DNA from: Mesorhizobium sp. 131-2-1 | GTDB lineage: Bacteria > Pseudomonadota > Alphaproteobacteria > Rhizobiales > Rhizobiaceae | NCBI RefSeq assembly: GCF_016756535.1 | Contig: NZ_AP023247.1 | Coordinates: 5,890,501-5,954,500 of the forward strand | Reading direction: 5' to 3' | Length of the DNA stretch: 64,000 bases | Shown here: positions 33,361 through 41,158 of the stretch, in pieces | Layout of the letters: every line of letters begins with the position of its first letter | Numbering within the stretch: position 1 is the first letter of the stretch | The notes under the pieces: model-generated | The model's database searches: none | What the model was told of the DNA's origin: nothing | Seen by the model: only the letters and a program-made list of their open reading frames with translations | Translations under genes and position numbers: made by a program

Positions 33361-34075
33361 GGCTAACGACCTTAACGAAACTCGCGAGCGCATCCAATGG
33401 TGCAAAACCAGATCTATCGTGCTCGCGGCCGAGATTGACGCGTTCATCAGATCCGGCGCTTACAAGATGTCGCACGAAACCGATGAGGCAAGCGGTTCCA
33501 CAACCTTGTTTATGGAACTGACCAAGGAGCCGCCGCGCAGTTTAGCCATCGAGTCCGGCCTAATAATTCACGAGCTACGCGCGAGCCTCGATGGGCTTGC
33601 CTGCGTCTTGGCAACCCGCAACGGCAAAGGGACCAAAAACGTTTATTTTCCCGTATCCCGAGACCTCGCCGTTTTCGAGGACGATGGGCTCAAACGCAAA
33701 CTCCGCAATCTTTCGCAGGCCGACCGTGACGTTATCGCGAGCTTGAAACCCTACGCTGATGGCAACCCCATGCTGTTCGCGCTCCACTCCGCCGACCTTC
33801 TGCGAAAACACCAGCGCCTCATCATGAGCACCTCCGACATCGGCCAATTTGGCCTCCGAAGCGGCTATATTAGCTCTCTGAGATTCCTTGGCGCCGGACC
33901 GCTCACGGCTAAAAGGCAAGCTTTTGCAATCATGGGCGCTGGGACCATGATGGAGGCCGAGATCGGGGTAGATATAAATCTCTCCGAGCCGGAGGGGCTT
34001 AGGGGTCGCCCACTGGCGACCGTGCTCCGCGATTTCACGAGCCTTACGGAGTCGATCATCAAACTGTTCGATTGA
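33359..34075 (+). CDS. passenger gene, 238-aa unknown protein
   Basis: Soluble protein, largely helical: MANDLNETRERIQWCKTRSI, then SLAIESGLIIHELRASLDGL, RKLRNLSQADRDVIASLKPY and a C-terminal TVLRDFTSLTESIIKLFD. A helical core with RxxLDGLACVLA resembles no family I can name with confidence. The start chosen is the ATG at 33359; a longer TTG-started frame exists upstream but conflicts with the opposite-strand gene. It lies within the transposon and should be considered its cargo. Confidence 0.65.
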   Translation: MANDLNETRERIQWCKTRSIVLAAEIDAFIRSGAYKMSHETDEASGSTTLFMELTKEPPRSLAIESGLIIHELRASLDGLACVLATRNGKGTKNVYFPVSRDLAVFEDDGLKRKLRNLSQADRDVIASLKPYADGNPMLFALHSADLLRKHQRLIMSTSDIGQFGLRSGYISSLRFLGAGPLTAKRQAFAIMGAGTMMEAEIGVDINLSEPEGLRGRPLATVLRDFTSLTESIIKLFD

Positions 34076-34114
34076 AGTGCCGGCCTGTCGGGGCTCAGTA
34101 GACATTTTCGATCC

Positions 34115-34138
34115 TGGTACGTCAAGTATATAATTAGG
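34115..34138 (-). repeat. right inverted repeat of the IS1595-family element
   Basis: Exact complement of 31755-31778, followed by the 8-bp duplication ACGAAATT (34139-34146). Confidence 0.9.
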
Positions 34139-34285
34139 ACGAAATTCCTATGAGTCCGTACCCGCTATGTAGCGTCTCCAAACGGGCGTGCCCGTCGCGT
34201 TGACGCCTTCGTGCCAGTCGGTAAAACCCATCAGTGGCAACAAAACTTGTCGGATCGATCGAAGCCGCAGTGCAGCCGGGCGCAT
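34139..34285 (-). pseudogene. 5' part of small repeated gene (copy 3), cut by the IS
   Basis: From ATG at 34285 with GGGGAGG 7 bases upstream, it reads MRPAALRLRSIRQVLLPLMG then GTPVWRRYIAGTDS. The tryptophan codon of copy 1 (TGG, in DSWEF) is TAG here (34148-34150), and the IS1595-family element follows at once. Two lesions: a stop and an insertion. Confidence 0.75.
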
Positions 34286-34536
34286 TGGAGGCCTCCCCGT
34301 GGGGGAATTGCGGCAGATCCATCAGCGCTCCACCACCCGATTCTTGCGAGGCTCGAAAGGAAATAAACTCAGACGTCGTGGTTGTTGTGCCGCTCCCTGC
34401 GGATGGATGAAATGAGATCGTCGATACGCATGATTGACTCGCCAACTGAGGGCGGCCCTCCCTTGCCAAGTGCTCGCGCGTCCAGCCCGTTGCGGTAAAT
34501 GCGCCTAAGCAGGTCACAGGCCACATTGGCGCGATG
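34286..34536. other. no gene recognised
   Basis: 250 bp between the cut small gene and the IS3 element; no supported frame. Confidence 0.4.
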
Positions 34537-34597
34537 TGGCCTGCTGCCGGTTTCGTGGACACCAAGATGAGGTGTTTAACGGAACTGGAGAGAGGGA

Positions 34598-34882
34598 ATG
34601 CAAAGAAGGAAGTTCAGCCGCGAGTTCAAGCTTGAGGCGGTGAGATTGATCAAGGATCGGGGCGTTGCGGTGGCCCAGGCTGCCCGCGACCTCGATGTCC
34701 ACGAGAATGTGCTGCGCAAATGGGTGCGCGAGCTATCGGCCGATCCGCAGCGTGCGTTTCCCGGTCATGGGCAGATGAAGCCGGAGCAGCAGGAGATTGA
34801 CCGGCTGCGCAAGGAAGTCGCGAAGCTAAAGGCGGAGCGCGATATCCTAAAAAGGCCGCAGCCTACTTCGCGAGGGAAGTGA
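34598..34882 (+). CDS. IS3-family orfA
   Basis: A 94-residue helix-turn-helix transposase subunit: MQRRKFSREFKLEAVRLIKD, the HTH ARDLDVHENVLRKWVREL, and a coiled-coil leucine zipper region (QQEIDRLRKEVAKLKAERDI). In functional relatives it is fused by frameshift to orfB. Confidence 0.85.
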   Translation: MQRRKFSREFKLEAVRLIKDRGVAVAQAARDLDVHENVLRKWVRELSADPQRAFPGHGQMKPEQQEIDRLRKEVAKLKAERDILKRPQPTSRGK

Positions 34883-34883
34883 C

Positions 34884-35742
34884 ATGAGGTTCGCTTTCAT
34901 CGCGAGGCACCGGGGCGTCTGGCCGGTGGCATGGCTGTGCGATGCGCTGGATGTCTCTCGGTCGGGCTTCCATGCTTGGCTCAACCGCAGCCCCAGCGCT
35001 CGCTCCCGGCACGACGAAGTGTTGGTGACGGCGATCGACCGGAGCTTCAAGAGCAGCGACCGAACCTATGGCGCCAGGCGCGTCTGGCATGACGTGCTGG
35101 CCGAGGGTCTCTCCTGCGGCTTGCATCGCGTCGAGAGACTCATGCTGGGAACGGCCTGCGGGCCCGGCCTCGGCGCCGCGGACTGCCGAAGGATAAGGGC
35201 GAGCGAGCGGCAGTGTCGGACAACCTCCTTGACCGCGCCTTCGAGGCATCGGCGCCAAACCAGAAATGGATCGCCGACTTCACCTATATCTGGACCGCCG
35301 AAGGATGGCTCTACGTTGCCGCCGTCGTCGATCTGTTTTCCAGGCGCGTCGTCGGCTGGGCGATGAAGGCCGAGATGACGGCGCAGCTCGTCACCGACGC
35401 CCTGATCATGGCGATCTGGAGGAGAGGCAGGCCCGACAGCCTGCTGCACCACTCCGACCAGGGAAGCCAATACACCACCGAGCAGTTCCAGCGCCTGATG
35501 GCCGATCACGGCATCACCTGCTCAATGAGCCGGTCGGGCAACGTCTAGGACAATGCTGCGATGGAGAGCTTCTTCTCGTCGCTGAAAACCGAGCGGACAG
35601 CACGTAAGGTTACAGGACGAGGGATGACGCCAGGGCCGACGTGTTCGATTATGTCGAGTGCTTCTACAATCCCCGGCGAAGGCACTCGACACTGGGCTAT
35701 CTCAGCCCCGTCGAGTTCGAGGAACAAGCTATGCTAGCTTAA
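34884..35742 (+). pseudogene. IS3-family orfB, frameshifted and with an in-frame stop
   Basis: The DDE integrase core is split. The first frame reads MRFAFIARHRGVWPVAWLCD through KSSDRTYGARRVWHDVL; a shift near 35140 moves to the frame with APNQKWIADFTYIWTAEGWL and LHHSDQGSQYTTEQF. The codon before DNAAMESFF, tryptophan in active relatives, is TAG (35546-35548). The end reads YNPRRRHSTLGYLSPVEFEE. Confidence 0.85.
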
Positions 35743-35772
35743 CTGCGTGTCCGAAAAACCGGCAGCAGCCCA

Positions 35773-36049
35773 ATGCCAGGTCCGGCCGATAAGCAGGCAG
35801 CCCCCCAAGCTCGCCGGAGCATCGTCGACATCGTCCCACACCATCCATGTACCGGACTGTTCGGGGCGACAGCGGAATCTCGCTTTGTGATCTTGTTGCA
35901 TGGTTGGTCAACGGCGAAGATGCACCGTGGGTTCGAACTCACATCGCAACGTGGTTAATTTGTCTGCGGTGGCAGCGGGGCACAAGGGCATCCGGCCACG
36001 TGGTAAACGGCAGCAGTTTCGTTCCACACAAATCGAATGCGCGTTGGCT
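35773..36049. other. no gene recognised
   Basis: Short stretch between the IS3 end and the 55-residue gene; no supported frame. Confidence 0.4.
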
Positions 36050-36217
36050 CTAGCGCTTCTCAGGCTTCGGCGTGATCTCTTCGACCCTCACCTTGTCGCC
36101 GATCTCCCTTGCCCGGGCCAGCGCCTTGGCCTTTTCATTCGTGGTCAGGACGATGCGCCAGTTCGGCGCCTCAAACACGCTCACGACGTAGGTTGTTGTC
36201 GCGGGCTCGTCGGCCAT
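36050..36217 (-). CDS. hypothetical protein, 55 aa
   Basis: MADEPATTTYVVSVFEAPNW then NEKAKALARAREIGDKVRVE, a short alpha/beta protein with a Lys-Pro end. Start at the ATG at 36217. Balanced composition and a plausible strand-helix pattern support it; no family known. Confidence 0.5.
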   Translation of the reverse strand: MADEPATTTYVVSVFEAPNWRIVLTTNEKAKALARAREIGDKVRVEEITPKPEKR

Positions 36218-36427
36218 CGGCTGTGTCCGCTTTTGCAGCCTTTTTTGGGACCCCCTGGCTTCGGCTGGCGGGTTTCTTTCGCCTGAATCGATCCGCGCTA
36301 AAAAAGCTTGAGGTCCCGGCGCGAGGGCCAGCGCCGGGACCTTTGTGGCATGTACGCAAATACCTAGCATGTCCGTTTGTTATCGTGGGCTAATATGGTC
36401 AACAAACATTAAAGGCCCGCCAACGTA

Positions 36428-36790
36428 TTAGTCGTCACCTCCGCTATCGCCACCAGCATGGTCGCCGCTATCGTGATCGCCGCTGTCGCTGCTATCATCG
36501 CCGGCATCTTCACCCTGGTCGCCCTCATGCGGACCGACGTCGACGCCATCTTCACCCTGGTCGCCCTGCTCGACGCCATCGCCATTCTGATCATCACCGG
36601 TGCTGTCATCGCTTTCGACGGCACTATCATCGTTCTGGTCGCCGGTGGTGGCGTCCTCGCTGTCATCGTTTAGTATGGTGGCGGTCACTGGCGCGCCGTG
36701 ATCGGAGACTTGGCTTGCAAAGGATTTCCCGGCCACGAAACCGCCCAGCAAGCCGATCGAGGTCGCTACCAGTAAAGGGAACTTTTTCAT
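36428..36790 (-). CDS. exported Asp/Gly-rich acidic protein, 120 aa
   Basis: Signal MKKFPLLVATSIGLLGGFVA, then about 80 residues rich in Asp, Gly and Ser with short repeats (GDQGEDGVDVGPHEGDQGED, SGDHDSGDHAGG). Highly acidic repeats like this resemble calcium-binding or cell-surface proteins, but no RTX nonapeptide is formed. The ATG follows GGAGAAAAC. The repeated unit appears to be expanding by slippage. Confidence 0.6.
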   Translation of the reverse strand: MKKFPLLVATSIGLLGGFVAGKSFASQVSDHGAPVTATILNDDSEDATTGDQNDDSAVESDDSTGDDQNGDGVEQGDQGEDGVDVGPHEGDQGEDAGDDSSDSGDHDSGDHAGGDSGGDD

Positions 36791-36954
36791 CGTTTTCTCC
36801 GATTTCGGGACGCCCGCCAGCGTGGCTTTATCATCTGGCTAAATTACGACGCCCTTAAACGCAAGGCGACAACTTTAGCACTTTAAGCAAAACTAACATG
36901 TGACAGAGCCGCGAACGGTTTACATTAGCACTCCCCATATGGGAGGCGTTGCGT

Positions 36955-37164
36955 ATGCATATCGTTGCGGTTGAGTTGGTCGCGAAACTCCGCGATGCGA
37001 TCGAGGCGATCAAGGACAATCTGGCGGACCTTGACGACCTCAAGCTTCAAGCGCTCGAAGCCAATTTGCCAAGAACCGCGCCCGCAGGCAGCCCCGAAAT
37101 GGTGATGCGATTGCTCATCTACCGCGAGATGGGCAAGCGCAAGAATCCTCCTACGGCTGGGTAG
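36955..37164 (+). CDS. hypothetical protein, 69 aa
   Basis: MHIVAVELVAKLRDAIEAIK then DNLADLDDLKLQALEANLPR: a short amphipathic helical protein. GGGAGG ribosome site 8 bases before the ATG gives good support for translation. Converges with and overlaps the gene at 37151-37372 by 14 bp. Confidence 0.6.
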   Translation: MHIVAVELVAKLRDAIEAIKDNLADLDDLKLQALEANLPRTAPAGSPEMVMRLLIYREMGKRKNPPTAG

Positions 37165-37372
37165 CGCCGCCTATGGTGACAAACCTCTCGCAGCCGGTCT
37201 TGGAATAAATCAAATCCATGCCCGTCCTGGTGAAATAGTGGCACTCGAACAGGCCGAATGGTTCTTTATGCTGATGGAAGAGGACGGCGGTCGATGTAGC
37301 GAACATAGCACCGACGGCCACTGCCGGGGCTAGAACTATCAGTACAACCAGACCAGCGACTGCTTTTTCCAC
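37151..37372 (-). CDS. small exported or membrane protein, 73 aa
   Basis: Hydrophobic N-terminal helix (AVAGLVVLIVLAPAVAVGAM), then HQHKEPFGLFECHYFTRTGM and a CERF cysteine near the end. GTG start with a weak ribosome site. One membrane span or a signal anchor. Family not recognised. Confidence 0.45.
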   Translation of the reverse strand: MEKAVAGLVVLIVLAPAVAVGAMFATSTAVLFHQHKEPFGLFECHYFTRTGMDLIYSKTGCERFVTIGGATQP

Positions 37373-37423
37373 AACCGCCTATATCACAACCAATATTACA
37401 AAAACACAAACGGCCGGCCGATA

Positions 37424-37565
37424 GCGGGGGAAAACGTCCGTGAAGGGGTTCTGCTGCAGAGTTGCTAATACTACGGTCTCTCAGCCGGCACCCCCCAAGA
37501 GAAGCCGGTCAGGCACGGTAGCCTGAGGGGCACTCGAAAGCTACCGGGCCGCTGGCAGCCTCGAC
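37424..37565 (+). repeat. dispersed repeat family R3, copy b
   Basis: GGGGGAAAACGTCCG, GCAGAGTTGCTAATACTACG, AGCCGGTCAGGC and GGGCCGCTGGC, matching 25699-25855. The flanking 37373-37705 holds no other supported gene. Confidence 0.75.
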
Positions 37566-37705
37566 CAGCGCGGGCGTTCTTGCCGGCCGCCGTCCCTACA
37601 GCGCGGTAGCGCTCTGGCGCCTAAATCGCGATCGCTAAGCACTGGTGCGATGACGGCCATGACGTGGGGATTCACACCCGCCCGGTCTCGATCTAGAATC
37701 TTTGG

Positions 37706-37858
37706 ATGGACACGATCTTTGACGATCTCCCCGCAGCCCTATCGCAAACCCCCGGGGACGCCTGGAGCCCTGTCCGCGCCTTAGACTTTGCCGGCAAGCT
37801 CGTCATAGGCGTTGCCATCGGCCTGGAGATAGCGGTTGGATTGGCGTTGGCTGGCTAG
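37706..37858 (+). CDS. small membrane protein, 50 aa
   Basis: ATG start; reads MDTIFDDLPAALSQTPGDAW, then LDFAGKLVIGVAIGLEIAVG and LALAG at the end. One hydrophobic C-terminal helix. The same LDFAGK-VAIGL-AVG pattern occurs in the fragment at 28637-28744, showing that this is a conserved small family rather than a chance frame. Confidence 0.55.
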   Translation: MDTIFDDLPAALSQTPGDAWSPVRALDFAGKLVIGVAIGLEIAVGLALAG

Positions 37859-37912
37859 GTGTTCGCCGGCGTGAAAATCTGATGTCATCTTCTTCTACAG
37901 AAAGAGGTTCCC

Positions 37913-38161
37913 GTGCGCACGCTGCTAGTCGCTTCACTTGCCGTTTGGTCGTTTAGTGCCTTCGCGTTCGATGCCACCAAGACCATCGACAGCTACAACG
38001 AAGCCCGTCCCGGATGCCGGCAGGCTGAGATGAACGGCCAGCCGATCAGCACCCAGGAGGCCGACAGGCAATGCAAGATACTTGCCAGGCTTGGCGAGGA
38101 ACTGAAAGCTAACGGCTATTACTGGAACGATTCCGAACAGGAATGGGCGGCCTGCAGGTGA
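37913..38161 (+). CDS. small secreted protein, 82 aa
   Basis: Signal peptide MRTLLVASLAVWSFSAFA, then a mature part with four cysteines (DSYNEARPGCRQAEMNGQPI, QEADRQCKILARLGEELKAN, WAACR). GTG start behind AAAGAGG. A helical disulfide-linked periplasmic protein of unknown function. Confidence 0.6.
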   Translation: MRTLLVASLAVWSFSAFAFDATKTIDSYNEARPGCRQAEMNGQPISTQEADRQCKILARLGEELKANGYYWNDSEQEWAACR

Positions 38162-38268
38162 GCGAATCGTCGGGCAAATCAAAGCCCGACGCCAAGACTC
38201 GGACGCATCGACGCATCTGTCTAGTTTGAGCGTGCAGTTTTTCCGCCAGCGGTGAAGGGAGTGCTCCG

Positions 38269-38523
38269 ATGCTTGTGAACTTTCTTCCTCTTGTCGCAGT
38301 TGGTCCCCTTGTCGATTGGCTCCATCATCGAGCCGAACAGAGGGCGCAGTTGAAGACAATGGACGAGCTGACCGAATCACCGGACGAAATGCTAAGCGAC
38401 ATCGGGATATGGGAGCGCAAGCGCAGGGGCGTAGAGCCGCCGGCAGCGCGACATTCAGCGGCATGGAGGCTTACCTACTTACTTATGTGCTGTCCTCGGG
38501 GCTTTTCAATGAACGGCCTATAA
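38269..38523 (+). CDS. DUF1127-like small protein, possibly C-terminally altered
   Basis: MLVNFLPLVAVGPLVDWLHH leads to RAQLKTMDELTESPDEMLSD and IGIWERKRRG, a variant of the DUF1127 pattern (L-x3-SDxxLxDIG). After about residue 58 the sequence runs into the start of the 38513-39108 repeat (its MNGL end lies in it), so the natural end is probably lost. Confidence 0.5.
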   Translation: MLVNFLPLVAVGPLVDWLHHRAEQRAQLKTMDELTESPDEMLSDIGIWERKRRGVEPPAARHSAAWRLTYLLMCCPRGFSMNGL

Positions 38524-38658
38524 TTTGCCAGCCGGCAAACCTACCCCGTTCGCCGGTTAGGCCCGGCTGTCAAAACCCCGTGCCACCGCCCATGGGCCGC
38601 CGGGCCGCTGGAGATCGGCCGGCGGCAGTACTGCAACTAGCGGAGCGAGACCTTCCCC

Positions 38659-38858
38659 ATGCGCATGACAGCACTGCGGCTTCGATCGATCCGACAGGCA
38701 CTTTGGCCCCTGTTGGGCTTTGCCGACTGGCATCAAGACATCAACCCAGCGGGGAGGCCCGTTTGGCAATGCTATATCGCGAGAACGGACTCATGGGAGT
38801 TTCGCCCGATGAGGAAGCCAAGCTTTTGGAGTGGTATTATCCACCCTATTTGATGTAG
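38659..38858 (+). pseudogene. small repeated gene (copy 2), frameshifted
   Basis: Reads MRMTALRLRSIRQALWPLLG then DSWEFRPM and loses frame after a 10-base deletion relative to copy 1 (ACGCCAGCCG is absent). The original frame reappears as EEAKLLEWYYPPYLM. The ribosome site is changed to GGAGCGAG. Confidence 0.75.
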
Positions 38859-38984
38859 GCCCACATTCGAAATACAGAGCCTCGCCAGCGCGGTTCGTGC
38901 TGGCCGCTGTGGCTTACCGCCGCGAAAGCGTCTGGCGCGCTCCTGCAAGCAGCACGTGTGCAAGCAGCACGTGTTCCCTTTATA

Positions 38985-39108
38985 TTAGCTGTCGCGTATA
39001 TTCCGAAAAGCCGACGCCACCCTTCGATGCACCACGCCGGTCAGGCTCGGCACTTGCTGGCCACAACCCCGCCACTGGTGTCGGGCCGCCCTTCCGTTGC
39101 GGTAGTGC
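38985..39108 (+). repeat. dispersed repeat family R1, copy d
   Basis: TATTAGCTGTCGCGTATATT then GCCGGTCAGGCTCGGCACTT and GTCGGGCCGCCCTTCCGTT. Confidence 0.75.
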
Positions 39109-39207
39109 TTCCGCGCGCAAGCAGAAGCCCGCCAACGAAAATCGGACCGAGGCTCCAAGGTCAAGGCCGACCCTAGACCATCGGTCCGCCAGCCAGTTAT
39201 GTTCTAG

Positions 39208-39450
39208 GTGCGCACTCGCGGCGATTGTCGCTGGCCAGTGCCACGGGTGATCGATGAAGCGAAAGAACAAGGCCAACCCTTTCGTGCCTGCACCATCACG
39301 GACGAGAAAGGCCGTCTTGGCATCCTGTCGATCCAGACGACCCAGGGCCTCTTGGAATCGCATTGGATCGGCAAGCCGCCGATGCCAGAGATAGTCGAAG
39401 GAATCACCATCTCAGCCTTGATTTCGCACTTCCATGCCGCGCAGAATTGA
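39208..39450 (+). CDS. hypothetical protein, 80 aa
   Basis: From a GTG at 39208: the core reads RACTITDEKGRLGILSIQTT then GLLESHWIGKPPMPEIVEGI and ends near FHAAQN. A small beta-rich protein; the Arg-rich first dozen residues may not be translated. No ribosome site stands out. Family unknown. Confidence 0.4.
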   Translation: MRTRGDCRWPVPRVIDEAKEQGQPFRACTITDEKGRLGILSIQTTQGLLESHWIGKPPMPEIVEGITISALISHFHAAQN

Positions 39451-39455
39451 CAGGT

Positions 39456-39716
39456 TCACCGCAGCCACATCTGCTGCAGCCGATCCTGATATGAAGACGG
39501 CTCGTTCTGCATGAAAGTCGGTATGGGTATCTGGTCAATCTCGCCAATGTCGTACTTCAGGTGCGCGGGTAGCTTCGCCGTCGTGCGCGTGTGGACTGCG
39601 TCGAGGTGCCAATGGCGAAAGCGGCGGAAAGCTGTGGTCGGTATCGAGGTCAGGGCCTTGAGCAGCAAATGTTCCGGTAGCTGGAAGCCGATCTTCTCGT
39701 CATGAGCGATGGTCAT
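39456..39716 (-). CDS. hypothetical protein, 86 aa
   Basis: MTIAHDEKIGFQLPEHLLLK then FRHWHLDAVHTRTTAKLPAH and LKYDIGEIDQIPIPTFMQNE. The LPxxLxYDIGEID stretch resembles DUF1127-type endings. AAGGGG ribosome site 8 bases upstream of the ATG. It is divergent from the LysR gene 93 bp away, so it may be its target. Confidence 0.6.
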   Translation of the reverse strand: MTIAHDEKIGFQLPEHLLLKALTSIPTTAFRRFRHWHLDAVHTRTTAKLPAHLKYDIGEIDQIPIPTFMQNEPSSYQDRLQQMWLR

Positions 39717-39808
39717 CTGCGTATCCCCTTGCTGGTGTGAAACGAGGATGCGTCCATAGTTCTCCGAAAGGAAACGAGTTGTGTAAATCTCGGCAATAAG
39801 CGAGGCTT

Positions 39809-40735
39809 ATGATCATGGCCGTCCAAGCAAGCTTTGATCTCGATCTCCTCCGCACCTTCGTCGCGATCGCCGAGGAAAAGAGTTTTACGCGTGCAGCAAC
39901 GCGCGTCGGGCGCACGCAAGCCGCGGTGTCGCTCCAAGTGCAGCGGCTCGAAGGAATGCTCGGAAAGACGGTTATCGTGCGCGGCAAAGGCGGAAGCGTC
40001 GAACTGAACAGCGACGGGCTCCAATTGCTCGAGCGCGCACGCGAGCTTCTGGCGCTTAACGACGACATCATGCGCTCGATGCAGGCAGCTCCGGTTCATG
40101 GCTCGATCCGGCTGGGGATCGCCGCCGAGCTTTCGGCTCGATTTCTGCCACAAATCCTCGACCGCTTCTCCCACGCGGCCCCAGGCGCTGAGGTGGAGGT
40201 GGAAGCAACGGGTTCGTGCATCCTCGCGCTGAAACTCAAGAACGCGGACTTCGACCTCGTTATCCTAAGGGACGGGCTGCAGCCGAGACAATGGCCAGCG
40301 GTCGAAGTCTGGCGCAGTCAAGCCAAGTGGATCACGTCCGACAAGCATGCGCAGCACCTGCGCCAGCCGCTCCCTCTTGCTATCTCGGCAGCCGATTGCC
40401 CTACGCGACCGGCCGAACTCAGCGAATGCCCGTGGCGCAGCATGTTGCTCCGAGCGCTAGAGCAAGACGCTCGCAGCTATCGTATCGTCTCCACGTCGCC
40501 GACAACGCAGGCCTTGCTGGCACCGGTTCGCGCGGGCCTGGCGGTGACGAGCACGCCTGAAGACGATGCGCTGCCTGACGGTCTCAGACACGTGCGCACG
40601 GACGAAGGCCTGCCGAAACTGCCTGAAAGCCGCTACTTCATGCTGAAGGCGCGCGACCCACGACAGCCCGCAACCGACATGCTGGCGATGCAAGTGCAAG
40701 CGGTCTTCAGCGCGGGCGCTAACGGCAGCGATTAA
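39809..40735 (+). CDS. LysR family transcriptional regulator
   Basis: A 308-residue LysR protein. The winged helix-turn-helix occupies about 8-66 (FVAIAEEKSFTRAATRVGRT, AAVSLQVQRLEGMLGKTVIV); the periplasmic-binding-type effector domain follows (about 95-300). The divergent 86-residue gene upstream is the natural candidate target by the usual LysR arrangement. The effector is unknown. No lesion seen. Confidence 0.9.
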   Translation: MIMAVQASFDLDLLRTFVAIAEEKSFTRAATRVGRTQAAVSLQVQRLEGMLGKTVIVRGKGGSVELNSDGLQLLERARELLALNDDIMRSMQAAPVHGSIRLGIAAELSARFLPQILDRFSHAAPGAEVEVEATGSCILALKLKNADFDLVILRDGLQPRQWPAVEVWRSQAKWITSDKHAQHLRQPLPLAISAADCPTRPAELSECPWRSMLLRALEQDARSYRIVSTSPTTQALLAPVRAGLAVTSTPEDDALPDGLRHVRTDEGLPKLPESRYFMLKARDPRQPATDMLAMQVQAVFSAGANGSD

Positions 40736-40904
40736 CGGAATGGCATCAACCGTCGGTCATTGCTAGCTTTCCCGTTGGCGTTCGGAGTGGTGTCGGGAGT
40801 GGAGATCAGGCCGACAGTCTTGCCGCCGCACTTCCCGCATTTCAGCTTTCCGGCGAGGTCATCGGCCATTGCCGACGCATCCGGGCCGAGCGAGCATTTT
40901 TCTC

Positions 40905-41158
40905 CCTATGCGACCGTTGACCTACCTGATGCATCGGATGTTGGCTTTGAGCACGCGGGTCGACCACCTCAAGAACAAGGTCAATTTGCCGCCGATGCCC
41001 TGGTACCAGGTGCAAGCCATGAGCGACAGCGACTTGCGTTCCATCTATCTCTACATCAAATCGCTCGGCGCGCCCGGCGAGTTGGCACCCGGGAGCCTGG
41101 CAAAGAGCCGAAGACACCTTACGTGATACTAGTGCCACCTCAGACATCGAAGAAGTAA
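40905..41158 (+). pseudogene. cytochrome c remnant
   Basis: In one frame it reads LPPMPWYQVQAMSDSDLRSI then YLYIKSLGAPGELAPGS, in another EPGKEPKTPYVILVPPQTSK. These are the C-terminal parts of class I cytochrome c proteins (PMPWY...DLRAIYxYxxSL). The haem-binding region is missing and a frameshift lies near 41100. Confidence 0.65.

Larger units (their letters stand above)
31755..34138 (+). mobile_element. IS1595-family (ISXO2-like) element with passenger genes, 2384 bp
   Basis: Bounded by 24-bp inverted repeats (31755-31778 and 34115-34138) that are exact complements, and by an 8-bp direct repeat ACGAAATT (31747-31754, 34139-34146), the usual target duplication length of this family. Inside are a transposase and three other genes. 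It interrupts the third copy of the small repeated gene. Identical ends and intact genes suggest a recent insertion. Confidence 0.9.
34537..35772 (+). mobile_element. IS3-family element, decayed
   Basis: About 1.24 kb with imperfect inverted ends: left TGGCCTGCTGCCGGTTTCG, right (complement) TGGGCTGCTGCCGGTTTTTC. It carries orfA and a disrupted orfB. Target duplication could not be defined by eye. Confidence 0.75.
38513..39108 (+). repeat. segmental duplication, copy 2
   Basis: Matches 11088-11670, including the small gene (here frameshifted) and R1 copy d. The rest of 39109-39207 holds no gene. Confidence 0.85.

Noticed and set aside
36428..36790. RTX calcium-binding repeats in the acidic protein
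   Set aside because: The GGxGxDxUx nonapeptide is not formed; only a general Asp/Gly bias.
38950..38990. CACG-N16-GTTCC near R1 copy d
   Set aside because: The -10 would be CGTG on the minus strand, a mismatch to the consensus, and it lies in a tandem AGCACGTGT repeat.
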